This document shows, in pieces, positions 14,591 to 22,478 of a stretch of 25,740 nt of DNA. The position numbers were made by a program, and so were the translations under genes. Within the stretch, counting starts at the first letter, position 1. Every line of letters begins with the position of its first letter. Below the pieces are notes generated by a model. It had not been told where the DNA came from, did not search any database, and worked only from the letters and a program-made list of their open reading frames with translations. Location of the stretch: NCBI GenBank assembly GCA_964420875.1, contig CAYQUK010000008.1, positions 1-25,740 of the forward strand, given 5' to 3'. Source of the stretch: JAUPVO01 sp964420875. Its GTDB lineage: Bacteria > Patescibacteriota > Minisyncoccia > Phycocordibacterales > UBA5272.

Positions 14591-17216
14591 ATTTATTATT
14601 CTTCTTAAACTCCTTATCTTTTTGTAAGACTTTTTTCAAATACTTTCCTGTATAGCCGAGACCTGCACCAGCGACATACTCTGGTGTACCGCTAGTTACA
14701 AGTTTCCCTCCACCTATTCCACCGTCTGGTCCAATGTCTACTATATGATCTGCGCATTTTACGATGTCCAAATTATGCTCGATCAGTACCACTGTGTTAC
14801 CCTTGTCCACTAGCTTGTTCAGTATCTCTATCAACTTTGCGATGTCATCATAATGCAGTCCTATTGATGGCTCGTCGAGTAGATATATAGTCTTCTCAAC
14901 ATGTGGTCTATACAGCTCGCTAGATATCTTTACACGTTGCGCCTCACCACCTGAGAGTGTTGTCGCTGATTGACCGAGTTCCAAATATCCTAGACCCACA
15001 TCGTTGAGTGTCTTGATCCTGTCATGTATAGCAGGAATGTCTTGGAAAAATGATAACGCCTCCTCTACTGTCATACGCAGCACATCATAAATGTTTTTAC
15101 CTTTCCATTTTACCTCTAGAGTCTCCTTCATAAATCTTTTCCCCATACATACGTCACAAGTCACATATACAGTCGGCAAGAAATGCATCTCAACTGCTAT
15201 CTCACCATTACCCTGACACGCTTCACAACGTCCTCCTTTTACATTAAAAGAAAATCTAGAGGCTTTCCATCCACGCAATCTAGCCTCCTCAGACTCAGCG
15301 AACATATCACGTATATGAGTCCATGATCCGGTGTATGTAGCTGGATTGCTGCGTGGTGTGCGTCCAATAGGCGACTGGTCAATCAGTACTACACGAGACA
15401 AATACTCACCACCAGTGAATGATTCACAGTTGAATGTCTTTGACGAGCGTTGTTTACGCTCGAGCTGTGCCATCAAGTTGCGATGAAGTATCTCATACAT
15501 GAACGAGCTCTTGCCAGACCCTGACACACCAGTGATAACGTTGAATCTGCCCAGCGGCATTTTCACATCTAGATTTTTAATATTAAAAATATTTCCACCT
15601 TTTACTTTTATCTCTCCAGCCTCACGATTGCGTCTCTCATTGGGTACAGGTATCTGCTTCTCCCCACGCAGGTATGCAAGTGTTGATGATCCTGATTTAT
15701 TTTTAGGCGCGGTGAGTAACTCCTCGAGATATCCAGACTCCACAACATGCCCACCATGGACTCCGGCCCCAGGACCAATGTCTACTATATAATCACTGGC
15801 ATATATAGTGTCCTCATCATGCTCCACCACTATGATGGTGTTACCGATATCACGTAATGTAGTGAGTGTCTCGATAAGCAGGTCATTATCCTTTTGATGG
15901 AGTCCAATGGTCGGCTCGTCGAGAACATACAATGCCCCTACGAGTTGAGACCCTAGTTGTGACGCTAGACGTATACGTTGCGCCTCACCACCTGAGAGTG
16001 TGTCAGCCTTACGATTGAGCTGCAAATATGCCAGTCCAACATTAAGCATAAAATCAAGTCTCGACTGTATCTCTTTTGTTATCACGCTGGCTATCTCCAT
16101 TTCTTTTGGAGTTAGTGGCAAAGTGGCAAAGTACTCCTTAGCCTTTGCAATTGTGAGGTCTGTAATGTCCACAATGTTTATCTTGTGTGTATCATCGAGG
16201 AATACATTGAGCGCCTCTTTACGGAGACGTTTGCCTCTACAATCCTCACATGCATCCAGACCTCCAAAGTATTTTGTTCCGAGACCGTTACAAGTAGCAC
16301 AGGCTCCGTATGGAGAGTTAAAAGAGAAAAGTCTCGGCTCTATCTCTGGGAATGAGAATCCACAATTAGCACATGAGAACTTGTTACTCATTATTGTTTT
16401 CTCTCCGAGTATATCTATCTCTACCAGCCCCTCTGACTCAATAATGGCACGCTCCACGGCTTCGGACAATCTTATCATCGCATCTTTTGTTCTATTCTTA
16501 TCCTTAAAATCATCTATTGCTATAGAGTCTACGATCAAACCTATTTCATGTTTCTTATTTTTATCCAAAACTATTTGCTCACGAAGACTCTTTCTTTCCC
16601 CGTCTATCATAACCTCTGTATAACCCTTACCTAACGCGTCGTATAGCATTTGATAATATTCACCCTTGCGTCCACGAACGATAGGAGACAATATATGCAC
16701 CTCTGCTTCACTGTACTCCACACCCATTAGTTCTGATTTAACTTTCTTATAATCAATCTTTTTAACTTTGGTTGTAATGAAATTAATTATCTCCTCATTA
16801 CTAAGCTTTTGTATTTTCTCTCCACACTCAACACAGTACGGCTTGCCAACACGAGCATACAAAACACGCAGATAATCATATATCTCAGTGATAGTCGCAA
16901 CAGTCGAGCGTGGATTGCGCCCTGCTGACTTTTGATCGATAGATATAGCTGGAGAGAGACCGACTATCTCGTCGACATCTGGCTTTTGCATTTGATTGAG
17001 GAATTGTCTCGCATATGCTGATAATGACTCTACATATCTGCGCTGTCCCTCAGCAAAAATAGTATCAAAAGCTAGTGATGATTTTCCAGACCCTGACAAA
17101 CCTGTAAATACCGTCATCGAGTTACGAGGTATCTCGACGGTGATATTTTTCAAATTATGAGTCCTGGCACCTTTTACTATTATTTTCTCCACCGGCTTAT
17201 GATCTTTTTTAGACAT
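14589..17216 (-). CDS. uvrA: Excinuclease ATPase UvrA, internally shortened
   Basis: 875-residue damage-recognition ATPase of nucleotide excision repair (typical length about 940). First half: Walker A GLSGSGKSS at 39-47, UvrB-binding region about 125-275, zinc site C282/C285/C306/C309, LSGGEAQRI at 407-415, Walker B VLDEPTIGLH. Second half: GVSGSGKSS, CEACQGNGE and CDVCMGK zinc site, LSGGEAQRVKISSEL, LLDEPSIGLH, VLIEHN. Between GLGTK (311-315) and CEDCRGKRL (323-331) there are only about seven residues, where E. coli UvrA has roughly 100. This part of the signature region has been lost. It begins 14 bases after a perfect extended -10 with no Shine-Dalgarno. Family assignment is certain. Confidence 0.97.
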   Translation of the reverse strand: MSKKDHKPVEKIIVKGARTHNLKNITVEIPRNSMTVFTGLSGSGKSSLAFDTIFAEGQRRYVESLSAYARQFLNQMQKPDVDEIVGLSPAISIDQKSAGRNPRSTVATITEIYDYLRVLYARVGKPYCVECGEKIQKLSNEEIINFITTKVKKIDYKKVKSELMGVEYSEAEVHILSPIVRGRKGEYYQMLYDALGKGYTEVMIDGERKSLREQIVLDKNKKHEIGLIVDSIAIDDFKDKNRTKDAMIRLSEAVERAIIESEGLVEIDILGEKTIMSNKFSCANCGFSFPEIEPRLFSFNSPYGACATCNGLGTKYFGGLDACEDCRGKRLRKEALNVFLDDTHKINIVDITDLTIAKAKEYFATLPLTPKEMEIASVITKEIQSRLDFMLNVGLAYLQLNRKADTLSGGEAQRIRLASQLGSQLVGALYVLDEPTIGLHQKDNDLLIETLTTLRDIGNTIIVVEHDEDTIYASDYIVDIGPGAGVHGGHVVESGYLEELLTAPKNKSGSSTLAYLRGEKQIPVPNERRNREAGEIKVKGGNIFNIKNLDVKMPLGRFNVITGVSGSGKSSFMYEILHRNLMAQLERKQRSSKTFNCESFTGGEYLSRVVLIDQSPIGRTPRSNPATYTGSWTHIRDMFAESEEARLRGWKASRFSFNVKGGRCEACQGNGEIAVEMHFLPTVYVTCDVCMGKRFMKETLEVKWKGKNIYDVLRMTVEEALSFFQDIPAIHDRIKTLNDVGLGYLELGQSATTLSGGEAQRVKISSELYRPHVEKTIYLLDEPSIGLHYDDIAKLIEILNKLVDKGNTVVLIEHNLDIVKCADHIVDIGPDGGIGGGKLVTSGTPEYVAGAGLGYTGKYLKKVLQKDKEFKKNNK

Positions 17217-17230
17217 AACGAATTGGTTAA

Positions 17231-17239
17231 ATTATAACA
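17231..17239 (-). promoter_or_regulatory. Extended -10 promoter of uvrA, near-leaderless
   Basis: Minus strand TGT-TATAAT, 14 bases before ATG 17216, giving a leader of about 7-8 bases. The same nonamer precedes uvrB and deaD. Confidence 0.65.
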
Positions 17240-17246
17240 CAAAAAG

Positions 17247-17271
17247 AAAAGGCCCGCGAAGCGGACCTTTT
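17247..17271 (-). terminator. Intrinsic terminator of the small membrane-protein operon
   Basis: Minus strand AAAAGGTCCGC / GCGGGCCTTTT (11 pairs, one T-G wobble) with a three-base loop, followed by CTTTTT. It separates the operon from the uvrA promoter. Confidence 0.88.
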
Positions 17272-17290
17272 GATGACGGATACGATCCCG

Positions 17291-17491
17291 TCAACGGAAA
17301 GTGCTGTGGTGATTGACTGGAAATTCACGTCTACGGCAGAGCCATACACAGAATCTATAACCAACCAAACCAGTGATAAGAACTGCAAACACTATCAGCA
17401 CAGCGATCATCCCAATCAAAACAGGGAGTTGCCAGTCGAAAGGGATATCGTATATCCATCCGACCAAAAAATTCACAACCTGATCAAGCAC
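17291..17491 (-). CDS. 66-residue membrane protein, third gene of small operon
   Basis: GTG start chosen because AGGAG lies six bases upstream, with the preceding gene's stop embedded in it (TAGGAG). One strong hydrophobic segment, about residues 20-46 (WQLPVLIGMIAVLIVFAVLI then TGLVGYR), and a basic tail CRRREFPVNHHSTFR. No family is recognised. It ends in TGA, 20 bases before the terminator stem. Composition is richer in GC than uvrA. It is encoded with two other tiny membrane proteins, so a joint membrane role is likely but undefined. Confidence 0.65.
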   Translation of the reverse strand: MLDQVVNFLVGWIYDIPFDWQLPVLIGMIAVLIVFAVLITGLVGYRFCVWLCRRREFPVNHHSTFR

Positions 17492-17500
17492 GCATATCTC

Positions 17501-17797
17501 CTACGAATTGATTTGGCGACTAGGCGTGTTACCACAAAGCGTTTTACGAAGCAGGCCTCGGAATGCCCAGTTAATCACCCCCGCAAGTGCGAGGTAACCC
17601 AGAACTACTGGTATGCCTTTTGGTTTCGCCAGAAAGGCGACAGCAACAAGCAGTACGACTTGGGCTATGGATAAACATAAGACCCATGTGTTTTTCCAGC
17701 CGAGACTGATCCGGTTTTTCGCGTACGCGAGGAACGCGATCAGGATCGACAGTGTCACCAGAGCCAGTAACACTCCTGAGATTTGCAACAGATTCAT
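17501..17797 (-). CDS. 98-residue membrane protein, second gene of small operon
   Basis: Three predicted helices: about 5-26, 37-56 and 62-80, then a basic end (FRGLLRKTLCGNTPSRQ). The ATG is preceded by AAAAGGAG at a six-base spacing. It overlaps the TGA of the upstream 39-residue gene as ATGA, a sign of translational coupling. No family is recognised. Part of a three-gene unit from 17913 to 17291. Confidence 0.7.
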   Translation of the reverse strand: MNLLQISGVLLALVTLSILIAFLAYAKNRISLGWKNTWVLCLSIAQVVLLVAVAFLAKPKGIPVVLGYLALAGVINWAFRGLLRKTLCGNTPSRQINS

Positions 17798-17913
17798 GAC
17801 TTACTCCTTTTGTCCTTGATTGGTGAAGTTACAAACAACCATGCGAGCACCGCTGCAATACAGAGAACGCAGAGAAACACTAGTCCTGCATACTCTTTGA
17901 AAAAACTTTCCAC
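17794..17913 (-). CDS. 39-residue single-helix membrane protein, first gene of small operon
   Basis: GTG start set by AAAAGGAG with five bases between GGAG and GTG. The product is MESFFKEYAG, one hydrophobic helix LVFLCVLCIAAVLAWLFV (11-28), then a basic tail SPIKDKRSKS. The size and shape suit a membrane-embedded regulatory peptide or a holin/toxin-like peptide, but nothing decides between them. Its stop overlaps the next start. The promoter upstream lies within a long perfect inverted repeat. Confidence 0.65.
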   Translation of the reverse strand: MESFFKEYAGLVFLCVLCIAAVLAWLFVTSPIKDKRSKS

Positions 17914-17940
17914 GATAACTCCTTTTGCTGACCAGTCTCT

Positions 17941-17989
17941 AATATACAACAAAAGCATGGAAAAGTCAATCCATGCTTTTGTTGTATAT
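17941..17989 (-). promoter_or_regulatory. Promoter embedded in a 19-bp perfect inverted repeat
   Basis: Arms 17942-17960 (ATATACAACAAAAGCATGG) and 17971-17989 are exact complements around a ten-base spacer. On the minus strand TTGACT (17969-17964, in the spacer), 17 bases, TATATT (17946-17941) forms a good promoter for the small operon. One arm fills the spacer and -10. The repeat could be an operator, a cruciform or a hairpin. The leader is about 20 bases with a Shine-Dalgarno. Confidence 0.65.
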
Positions 17990-18027
17990 CTTTTTGAAAG
18001 ATTATAAATATTAACTCTAAGGTATGA

Positions 18028-18588
18028 TTAGTTTACAGTTAATGTTTTTAGGATCTCTCCCACTTTCGCATTATCAGCCTTTTTAGACTCGACAACTAGT
18101 ACCCACTCTCCATCTTTTTGTGGAGCTAGATGCCATTCTGTGTTAACTGTGCTAGCAGTCATCCAGTTCGCATCACCATACATTGCTGTAGATGGTGCAG
18201 AGACTGTAGGTATTGCTTTTGCTATCACCTCTGCCAAATACTCAGCAGCAGAGTATCCTCTGCCACCTTCGTAACTAGCATAGATAGTAGCTAGTGTACC
18301 TGTAGCGTTCTTGATCACAAAGTATCTAGACTTATTACCTGTACCCTGCTCTACCGTGTAAGAGGCATCATAGTCAAATGTTACTTTGGCTGTAGTTGTA
18401 CCCTCGAACATCGCAACGATATCTCCACTGAAAGTCTTTGTCTCCATCTTCTCCTCGGTAACAACATTTACATCAGCATCTCTGCTATTTACAAATGCAC
18501 GTACACCTTTGGCGACAAGATATCCAGCTGCTACACCCAGTACTACGTACAGAGCGAGACTTACATACATTTTCCAATTGGTTTTCAT
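18028..18588 (-). CDS. Membrane-anchored extracytoplasmic protein of unknown function
   Basis: 186 residues. MKTNWK precedes one hydrophobic segment (about 8-26, YVSLALYVVLGVAAGYLVA) with no cysteine, so it is an uncleaved signal anchor or a signal peptide. The rest is a soluble domain rich in Thr, Ala, Val and Tyr with beta-strand character (KVTFDYDASYTVEQ, SRYFVIKNATG, WVLVVESKK). No catalytic motif is recognised. It has its own TGTTATACT promoter 45 bases upstream and no Shine-Dalgarno. It lies downstream of the ECF sigma operon on the same strand, and a link to surface stress is only suggested by position. Confidence 0.75.
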   Translation of the reverse strand: MKTNWKMYVSLALYVVLGVAAGYLVAKGVRAFVNSRDADVNVVTEEKMETKTFSGDIVAMFEGTTTAKVTFDYDASYTVEQGTGNKSRYFVIKNATGTLATIYASYEGGRGYSAAEYLAEVIAKAIPTVSAPSTAMYGDANWMTASTVNTEWHLAPQKDGEWVLVVESKKADNAKVGEILKTLTVN

Positions 18589-18633
18589 GTTTTGATAAGA
18601 TCAGTTTTATACTATGGCTGACCTACAAATACG

Positions 18634-18642
18634 AGTATAACA
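18634..18642 (-). promoter_or_regulatory. Extended -10 promoter of the anchored protein gene
   Basis: Minus strand TGT-TATACT, with a leader of about 38 bases to ATG 18588. Confidence 0.5.
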
Positions 18643-18664
18643 ATTATTTAATATCTGTAATAGT

Positions 18665-18693
18665 TTGACAGAGGTTTAAAATTGTTCTATCAT
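18665..18693 (+). promoter_or_regulatory. Consensus promoter facing antisense into the sigma-factor operon
   Basis: TTGACA, exactly 17 bases, TATCAT on the plus strand. It overlaps the 3' end of the membrane-protein gene at 18676 and points through it toward the ECF sigma gene. No plus-strand gene follows. It is either a chance match or the promoter of an antisense RNA. Confidence 0.35.
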
Positions 18694-19179
18694 TTGTATT
18701 ATTTTTATCTCTTTTTGCCCTCTTGTGAACGGCCTTTGATACATTTTATCTAAATTATCAAATCTATTTCGCATCAACATATCATGCATCCTGTCATGGA
18801 ACATTACTCTGTCCACCAACAATGACACAGCACTAATAAAAACAATAATACAAAGAAATAGCACTAGAGATGGCACACGATATGCAAAAGTATATTTGCG
18901 ACTCAGTGTCTCGATCAATATCATGCCTATTATTGAAAAGATTATTATGAGCATTGGCAGCACATCTAAGTTAAAAAATATATCCCCCATACCAACTGTC
19001 GGTGGACCATTACGACGGGCTAGGAATATAACGAGACTTAGTGCGTAAACAATAGCAAGCAACATTAAAAATCCAAACACAGACATAACTCCTGTGCGCA
19101 ATATAAAATGAGATCTAGGTATTATCTTTATCTGATTCTCTTTTACGAGCTTTTCTATATTATTTAAAATTTGGTTCAT
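18676..19179 (-). CDS. Membrane protein, possible ECF anti-sigma factor
   Basis: 167 residues. A basic cytoplasmic N-terminus of about 30 residues, three helices (about 31-53, 72-92 and 101-122) and a charged C-terminal tail (FHDRMHDMLMRNRF, FTRGQKEIKIIQMIEQF). It overlaps the 3' end of the ECF sigma gene by 20 bases, the usual arrangement for a sigma/anti-sigma pair and a sign of coupled translation. No HxxxCxxC zinc motif or RsiW/RskA domain is recognisable, so the anti-sigma role rests on context alone. Confidence 0.7.
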   Translation of the reverse strand: MNQILNNIEKLVKENQIKIIPRSHFILRTGVMSVFGFLMLLAIVYALSLVIFLARRNGPPTVGMGDIFFNLDVLPMLIIIFSIIGMILIETLSRKYTFAYRVPSLVLFLCIIVFISAVSLLVDRVMFHDRMHDMLMRNRFDNLDKMYQRPFTRGQKEIKIIQMIEQF

Positions 19180-19723
19180 GGTTTTTATTTTCTTCTAAAA
19201 TTGTTTTGAGTTTTTGTTTTGCCCTACCGAGACGTACCCCTACGGTGGACTTTGGTATTTTTAATATTTCTGATATCTCATTATAATCTAGGTCTTCATA
19301 AAAATATAACACTATCACCTCGCGATATTTTGATTCTAAACTATTCAAATGTTTATCTATCAGCTCTCTGTTTTCTCGGACCAAAGTCTTGTCATCAGCT
19401 CCATCACTAGAGCTGAGGAATGGCATAAAGGTGTCTATGTCTATAAAGCTGATATCTTTTGGTTTGCTTTTCTTTAAAAAGTTAATAGCCTCATTGTGTG
19501 CTATACGATACAACCAAGAGTTAAAACTTTGTTTGTCGTCATATGTATTGAGATAGATATAACTTTTAGTAAACACATTTTGTATGACATCATCTAGGTC
19601 ATCCCTATCCCATATGAACTTCTTAATATATCTAGATATTTTTGGTTCATAGCGAATAACGACCTCAGAAAAAAGATCTTTCTCCCCAGAACGGATCAGA
19701 TTCACCAATTCTTGATCATTCAT
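19160..19723 (-). CDS. ECF-type RNA polymerase sigma factor
   Basis: 187 residues, typical for the extracytoplasmic-function sigma-70 group. Region 2 is at about 22-92 (DRDDLDDVIQNVFTKSYIYL, SFNSWLYRIAHNEAINFLKK) and region 4 at about 125-178 (LESKYREVIVLYFYEDLDY, EISEILKIPKSTVGVRLGRA), joined by an acidic/Ser linker. It would direct polymerase to a stress or surface regulon. Next in the operon is the overlapping membrane protein. TGTTGTAAT lies 14 bases before the ATG, a near match to the house extended -10, giving a very short leader. No Shine-Dalgarno is visible. Confidence 0.93.
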   Translation of the reverse strand: MNDQELVNLIRSGEKDLFSEVVIRYEPKISRYIKKFIWDRDDLDDVIQNVFTKSYIYLNTYDDKQSFNSWLYRIAHNEAINFLKKSKPKDISFIDIDTFMPFLSSSDGADDKTLVRENRELIDKHLNSLESKYREVIVLYFYEDLDYNEISEILKIPKSTVGVRLGRAKQKLKTILEENKNHEPNFK

Positions 19724-19737
19724 ATCGCTACTAACTT

Positions 19738-19746
19738 ATTACAACA
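19738..19746 (-). promoter_or_regulatory. Extended -10-like promoter of the ECF sigma gene
   Basis: Minus strand TGT-TGTAAT, 14 bases before ATG 19723. One mismatch in the -10; no clear -35. Confidence 0.45.
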
Positions 19747-19762
19747 CAAAATGAGAAATATT

Positions 19763-20335
19763 TCAGCTAAACAAGCAATAAGATAAAATAAATAGAGAAA
19801 TCAAAAACATTCCCCATTCGGTGATAGATAGTATGTTAAATCTAAAATAATAATGTTTAACCCAGTTTTCCTGTTGTTTGTTGGTACCATTACTCCAATT
19901 TCTTACCTTTTCTTCTTCATTAGGTAACCAAGATATGACGGGAATAGTTGTTATCACCCCGTCTCTGTCAGGGAAAAACTTGTATTTTCTTTTTGAAAAG
20001 GGCCAAAACCACATAACACCCCACCCGATGAAGAAAGTGTCGTGTAAATTATGTAAAAATGTCAAAATAAAGAATAGTAAACCTATAGATTCTCCAAAGA
20101 TTAAGTACACAAAAACAGAAAGCGGAATATAAACCAAAGGATACCCTACGTATGACCTGTGAATATAAGACCAGTTCTTCCTAACTTTTTTATTAAAAAA
20201 ATATAACAAAATATCTATGTCTGGTAAAAGTGCAAATATAATACCAATAAAAATAAACCAAGCAGGAACTTCTGCGAAATAAAAATTACCTATAAAAATT
20301 GATACTAATATCCCTAGGGCTATGTCTAAAGGCAT
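19763..20335 (-). CDS. DUF457/YdjM-like integral membrane protein
   Basis: 190 residues with about four or five helices and the metal-ligand-like residues of the membrane-bound 'metal-dependent hydrolase' family (YdjM/DUF457). These are ALLPDIDILLY (D39, D41), YIHRS (H59), and LHNLHDTFF (H95, H98, D99). A C-terminal helix (ITEWGMFLISLFILSYCL) ends the protein. The family is membrane embedded, and its enzymatic activity is unproven in general. The ATG lies 2 bases after the uvrB stop, so it is co-transcribed with uvrB; E. coli ydjM is itself a LexA/SOS gene, an interesting parallel. It ends in TGA. Confidence 0.78.
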   Translation of the reverse strand: MPLDIALGILVSIFIGNFYFAEVPAWFIFIGIIFALLPDIDILLYFFNKKVRKNWSYIHRSYVGYPLVYIPLSVFVYLIFGESIGLLFFILTFLHNLHDTFFIGWGVMWFWPFSKRKYKFFPDRDGVITTIPVISWLPNEEEKVRNWSNGTNKQQENWVKHYYFRFNILSITEWGMFLISLFILSYCLFS

Positions 20336-20337
20336 AT

Positions 20338-22401
20338 CTATTCTGCAGATTCTTTTCCTTCCTCGTCTTTTTCTGTCTCTTTTTTATATCTATCTTTTAG
20401 GAACTGTATCTCGTCACGGAGTATGGCTGCAGTCTCAAAATCGAGCACCTTGATAGCCTCTTTCATTTGTGACTCTTTTAACTTTAATAACTTATTAGGG
20501 TTTTTCTTGAAAAGCTTCTCATCAATGTCTAGCTCAGTCTGCACACTCTTTGCATGATCGGTACGCAGCTGGTCAGTGATGTCACCAATATTTTTCTTTA
20601 TAGTTTTTGGAGTGATGCCATGTTCCTTGTTATATGCCAGTTGTATATTGCGGCGGCGAGTAGTCTCAGCAATGGCGCGATCTAATGAGCCGGTCATGTT
20701 ATCAGCGTAAAGTATCACGCGACCATTTTCATTACGAGCTGCACGTCCAATAGTCTGTATCAGGGATGTCTCACTTCTGAGGAAGCCTTCTTTGTCAGCG
20801 TCCAATATACCAATGAGTGATACTTCTGGCAGATCCAGACCCTCACGCAATAGGTTCACACCCACAAGACAGTCGAACTCACCCTTGCGAAGTCTGGTTA
20901 ATATCTCAATACGGTCCATGGTCTTTACATCGCTATGCAGGTATTCAGCTTTGAGACCTTGTTCGCGTAAATACTCGGCTAAATTCTCAGCCATTTTTTT
21001 AGTTAGCGTAGTTGCGAGCACTCTACCTCCTCCTTTTATTTCCTTTACCGCCTCCTCGATAAAGTTATACACTTGACCCTTATACTCTCCTGCTTCGCGC
21101 ACTGGGCGCACCACAAGCTCAGGATCAACTAGACCTGTTGGACGTATTATTTGCTGCACTATCTGCTCACTCTCTGTACGCTCATACTCTGAAGGCGTAG
21201 CTGAAACATATATAGTCTGACCCACCCTCTCTTGGAATTCCTCATAACGTAATGGCCTATTGTCCTTTGCGCTTGGCAATCTAAATCCGAAATCTACAAG
21301 ATTTTGTTTGCGGGACTGATCACCCGCATACATGGCACGGAGCTGTGGCAATGTCACATGCGACTCATCGATAACAGTCAGGAACTCTGGCTTGCCGTTC
21401 TCATCATGTGGAAAATATGACAACAATGTCTCGGCTGGTTCACCCTCTCCCTTGCCAGCAAAATGACGCGAGTAGTTCTCAATCCCCTGACAAAAGCCTA
21501 TCTCACGTATCATAGCCAGGTCGTAAGTGGTACGACGTTTTAATCTCTCGGCTTCGAGTATTTTACCCTCTTTTTCAAATTTCTTGAGAGTGACTTTTAA
21601 CTCATCTTCTATTAACTTGATGGCTCTTTTTCTAGACTCATCGTCGCTCACATGATGTTTAGCAGGGAAAATAAAATAGTCGTCAACAACACTCATCTCG
21701 CGCATTGATACTGGGTCAGTAACAGTGAGGCGTGATACCTTGCCAGCGAATATCTCAATTTGCAGCATGTGATTTTCACTGATTGGCATGATGTCTATAC
21801 GATTACCAATTGCGCGGAATGTTCCCGGTGATAGGTCGGCATTAGTACGCTCATAATATATTGATATGAATGTAGACATTAGGTCAACCTTACTCGTGCT
21901 CATACCAACATGTATGCGTTTGTTCACACGCTCATAATCAACAGGAGATCCGAGACCGTATATACATGATACAGATGCAACGATGATAACGTCACTACGA
22001 GTGAGTAGTGCTTGAGTAGAGGCGTGACGAAGTCTATCTATCTCCTCATTGATCTGGGCATCCTTTTCAATATATGTGTCCGTTGCTGCTATGTATGCCT
22101 CTGGCTGATAATAGTCATAGTACGATACAAAATAGTGTACCGCTGCGTCAGGGAAAAAGTCACGTAGCTCCTGAGCCAGTTGCGCAGCGAGTGTTTTGTT
22201 ATGCGCGATGACGAGAGTCGGCTGTTGTATCTGATTGATGACATTTGCAATAGTAAAAGTCTTTCCAGTTCCAGTCGCACCCAAGAGGGTCTGCTTTTTC
22301 ATACCCTTTCGCAGTCCTGCCACAAGTCCCTCGATAGCCTTTGGCTGATCACCAGCTGGGGTAAATCCTTTTATTTCAAATTTTTGTTTCTTGTACGCCA
22401 T
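20338..22401 (-). CDS. uvrB: Excinuclease helicase-like subunit UvrB
   Basis: 687-residue damage-verification subunit of nucleotide excision repair, of usual length. Walker A GATGTGKT at 41-48, the DNA-gripping beta-hairpin region YYDYYQPEAYI, motif VIDESHVTLPQ, YVSATPSEYE, and helicase motif VI QTIGRAARN are all visible. The C-terminal UVR domain (about 640-675, KEAIKVLDFETAAILRDEI) binds UvrC, followed by an acidic tail. A perfect extended -10 lies 16 bases before the ATG and no Shine-Dalgarno is present. It is followed by the DUF457-like gene after 2 bases. Confidence 0.97.
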   Translation of the reverse strand: MAYKKQKFEIKGFTPAGDQPKAIEGLVAGLRKGMKKQTLLGATGTGKTFTIANVINQIQQPTLVIAHNKTLAAQLAQELRDFFPDAAVHYFVSYYDYYQPEAYIAATDTYIEKDAQINEEIDRLRHASTQALLTRSDVIIVASVSCIYGLGSPVDYERVNKRIHVGMSTSKVDLMSTFISIYYERTNADLSPGTFRAIGNRIDIMPISENHMLQIEIFAGKVSRLTVTDPVSMREMSVVDDYFIFPAKHHVSDDESRKRAIKLIEDELKVTLKKFEKEGKILEAERLKRRTTYDLAMIREIGFCQGIENYSRHFAGKGEGEPAETLLSYFPHDENGKPEFLTVIDESHVTLPQLRAMYAGDQSRKQNLVDFGFRLPSAKDNRPLRYEEFQERVGQTIYVSATPSEYERTESEQIVQQIIRPTGLVDPELVVRPVREAGEYKGQVYNFIEEAVKEIKGGGRVLATTLTKKMAENLAEYLREQGLKAEYLHSDVKTMDRIEILTRLRKGEFDCLVGVNLLREGLDLPEVSLIGILDADKEGFLRSETSLIQTIGRAARNENGRVILYADNMTGSLDRAIAETTRRRNIQLAYNKEHGITPKTIKKNIGDITDQLRTDHAKSVQTELDIDEKLFKKNPNKLLKLKESQMKEAIKVLDFETAAILRDEIQFLKDRYKKETEKDEEGKESAE

Positions 22402-22417
22402 GGATAAATATCTTGAG

Positions 22418-22426
22418 ATTATAACA
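22418..22426 (-). promoter_or_regulatory. Extended -10 promoter of uvrB
   Basis: Minus strand TGT-TATAAT, 16 bases before ATG 22401; leader about 9-10 bases. It follows directly on the deaD terminator stem, and no -35 is visible. Confidence 0.65.
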
Positions 22427-22427
22427 T

Positions 22428-22458
22428 AAAAGAGCGGCAGCTATGCGACCGCTCTTTT
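22428..22458. terminator. Intrinsic terminator of deaD
   Basis: Ten-base-pair stem AAAAGAGCGG / CCGCTCTTTT with an 11-base loop. On the minus strand its T run merges into the uvrB promoter, so the two elements share sequence. Confidence 0.8.
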
Positions 22459-22478
22459 ATTATTTTACTAAGTTAAAC

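Noticed and set aside
16000..16623. 207-residue plus-strand frame
   Set aside because: Antisense to conserved UvrA zinc and ABC regions; Ser/Leu-rich shadow of a strongly conserved gene.
17270..17674. 134-residue plus-strand frame
   Set aside because: It starts inside a terminator hairpin, has no Shine-Dalgarno or promoter, and lies antisense to two membrane-protein genes that have Shine-Dalgarno sequences, coupled starts and a shared promoter and terminator.
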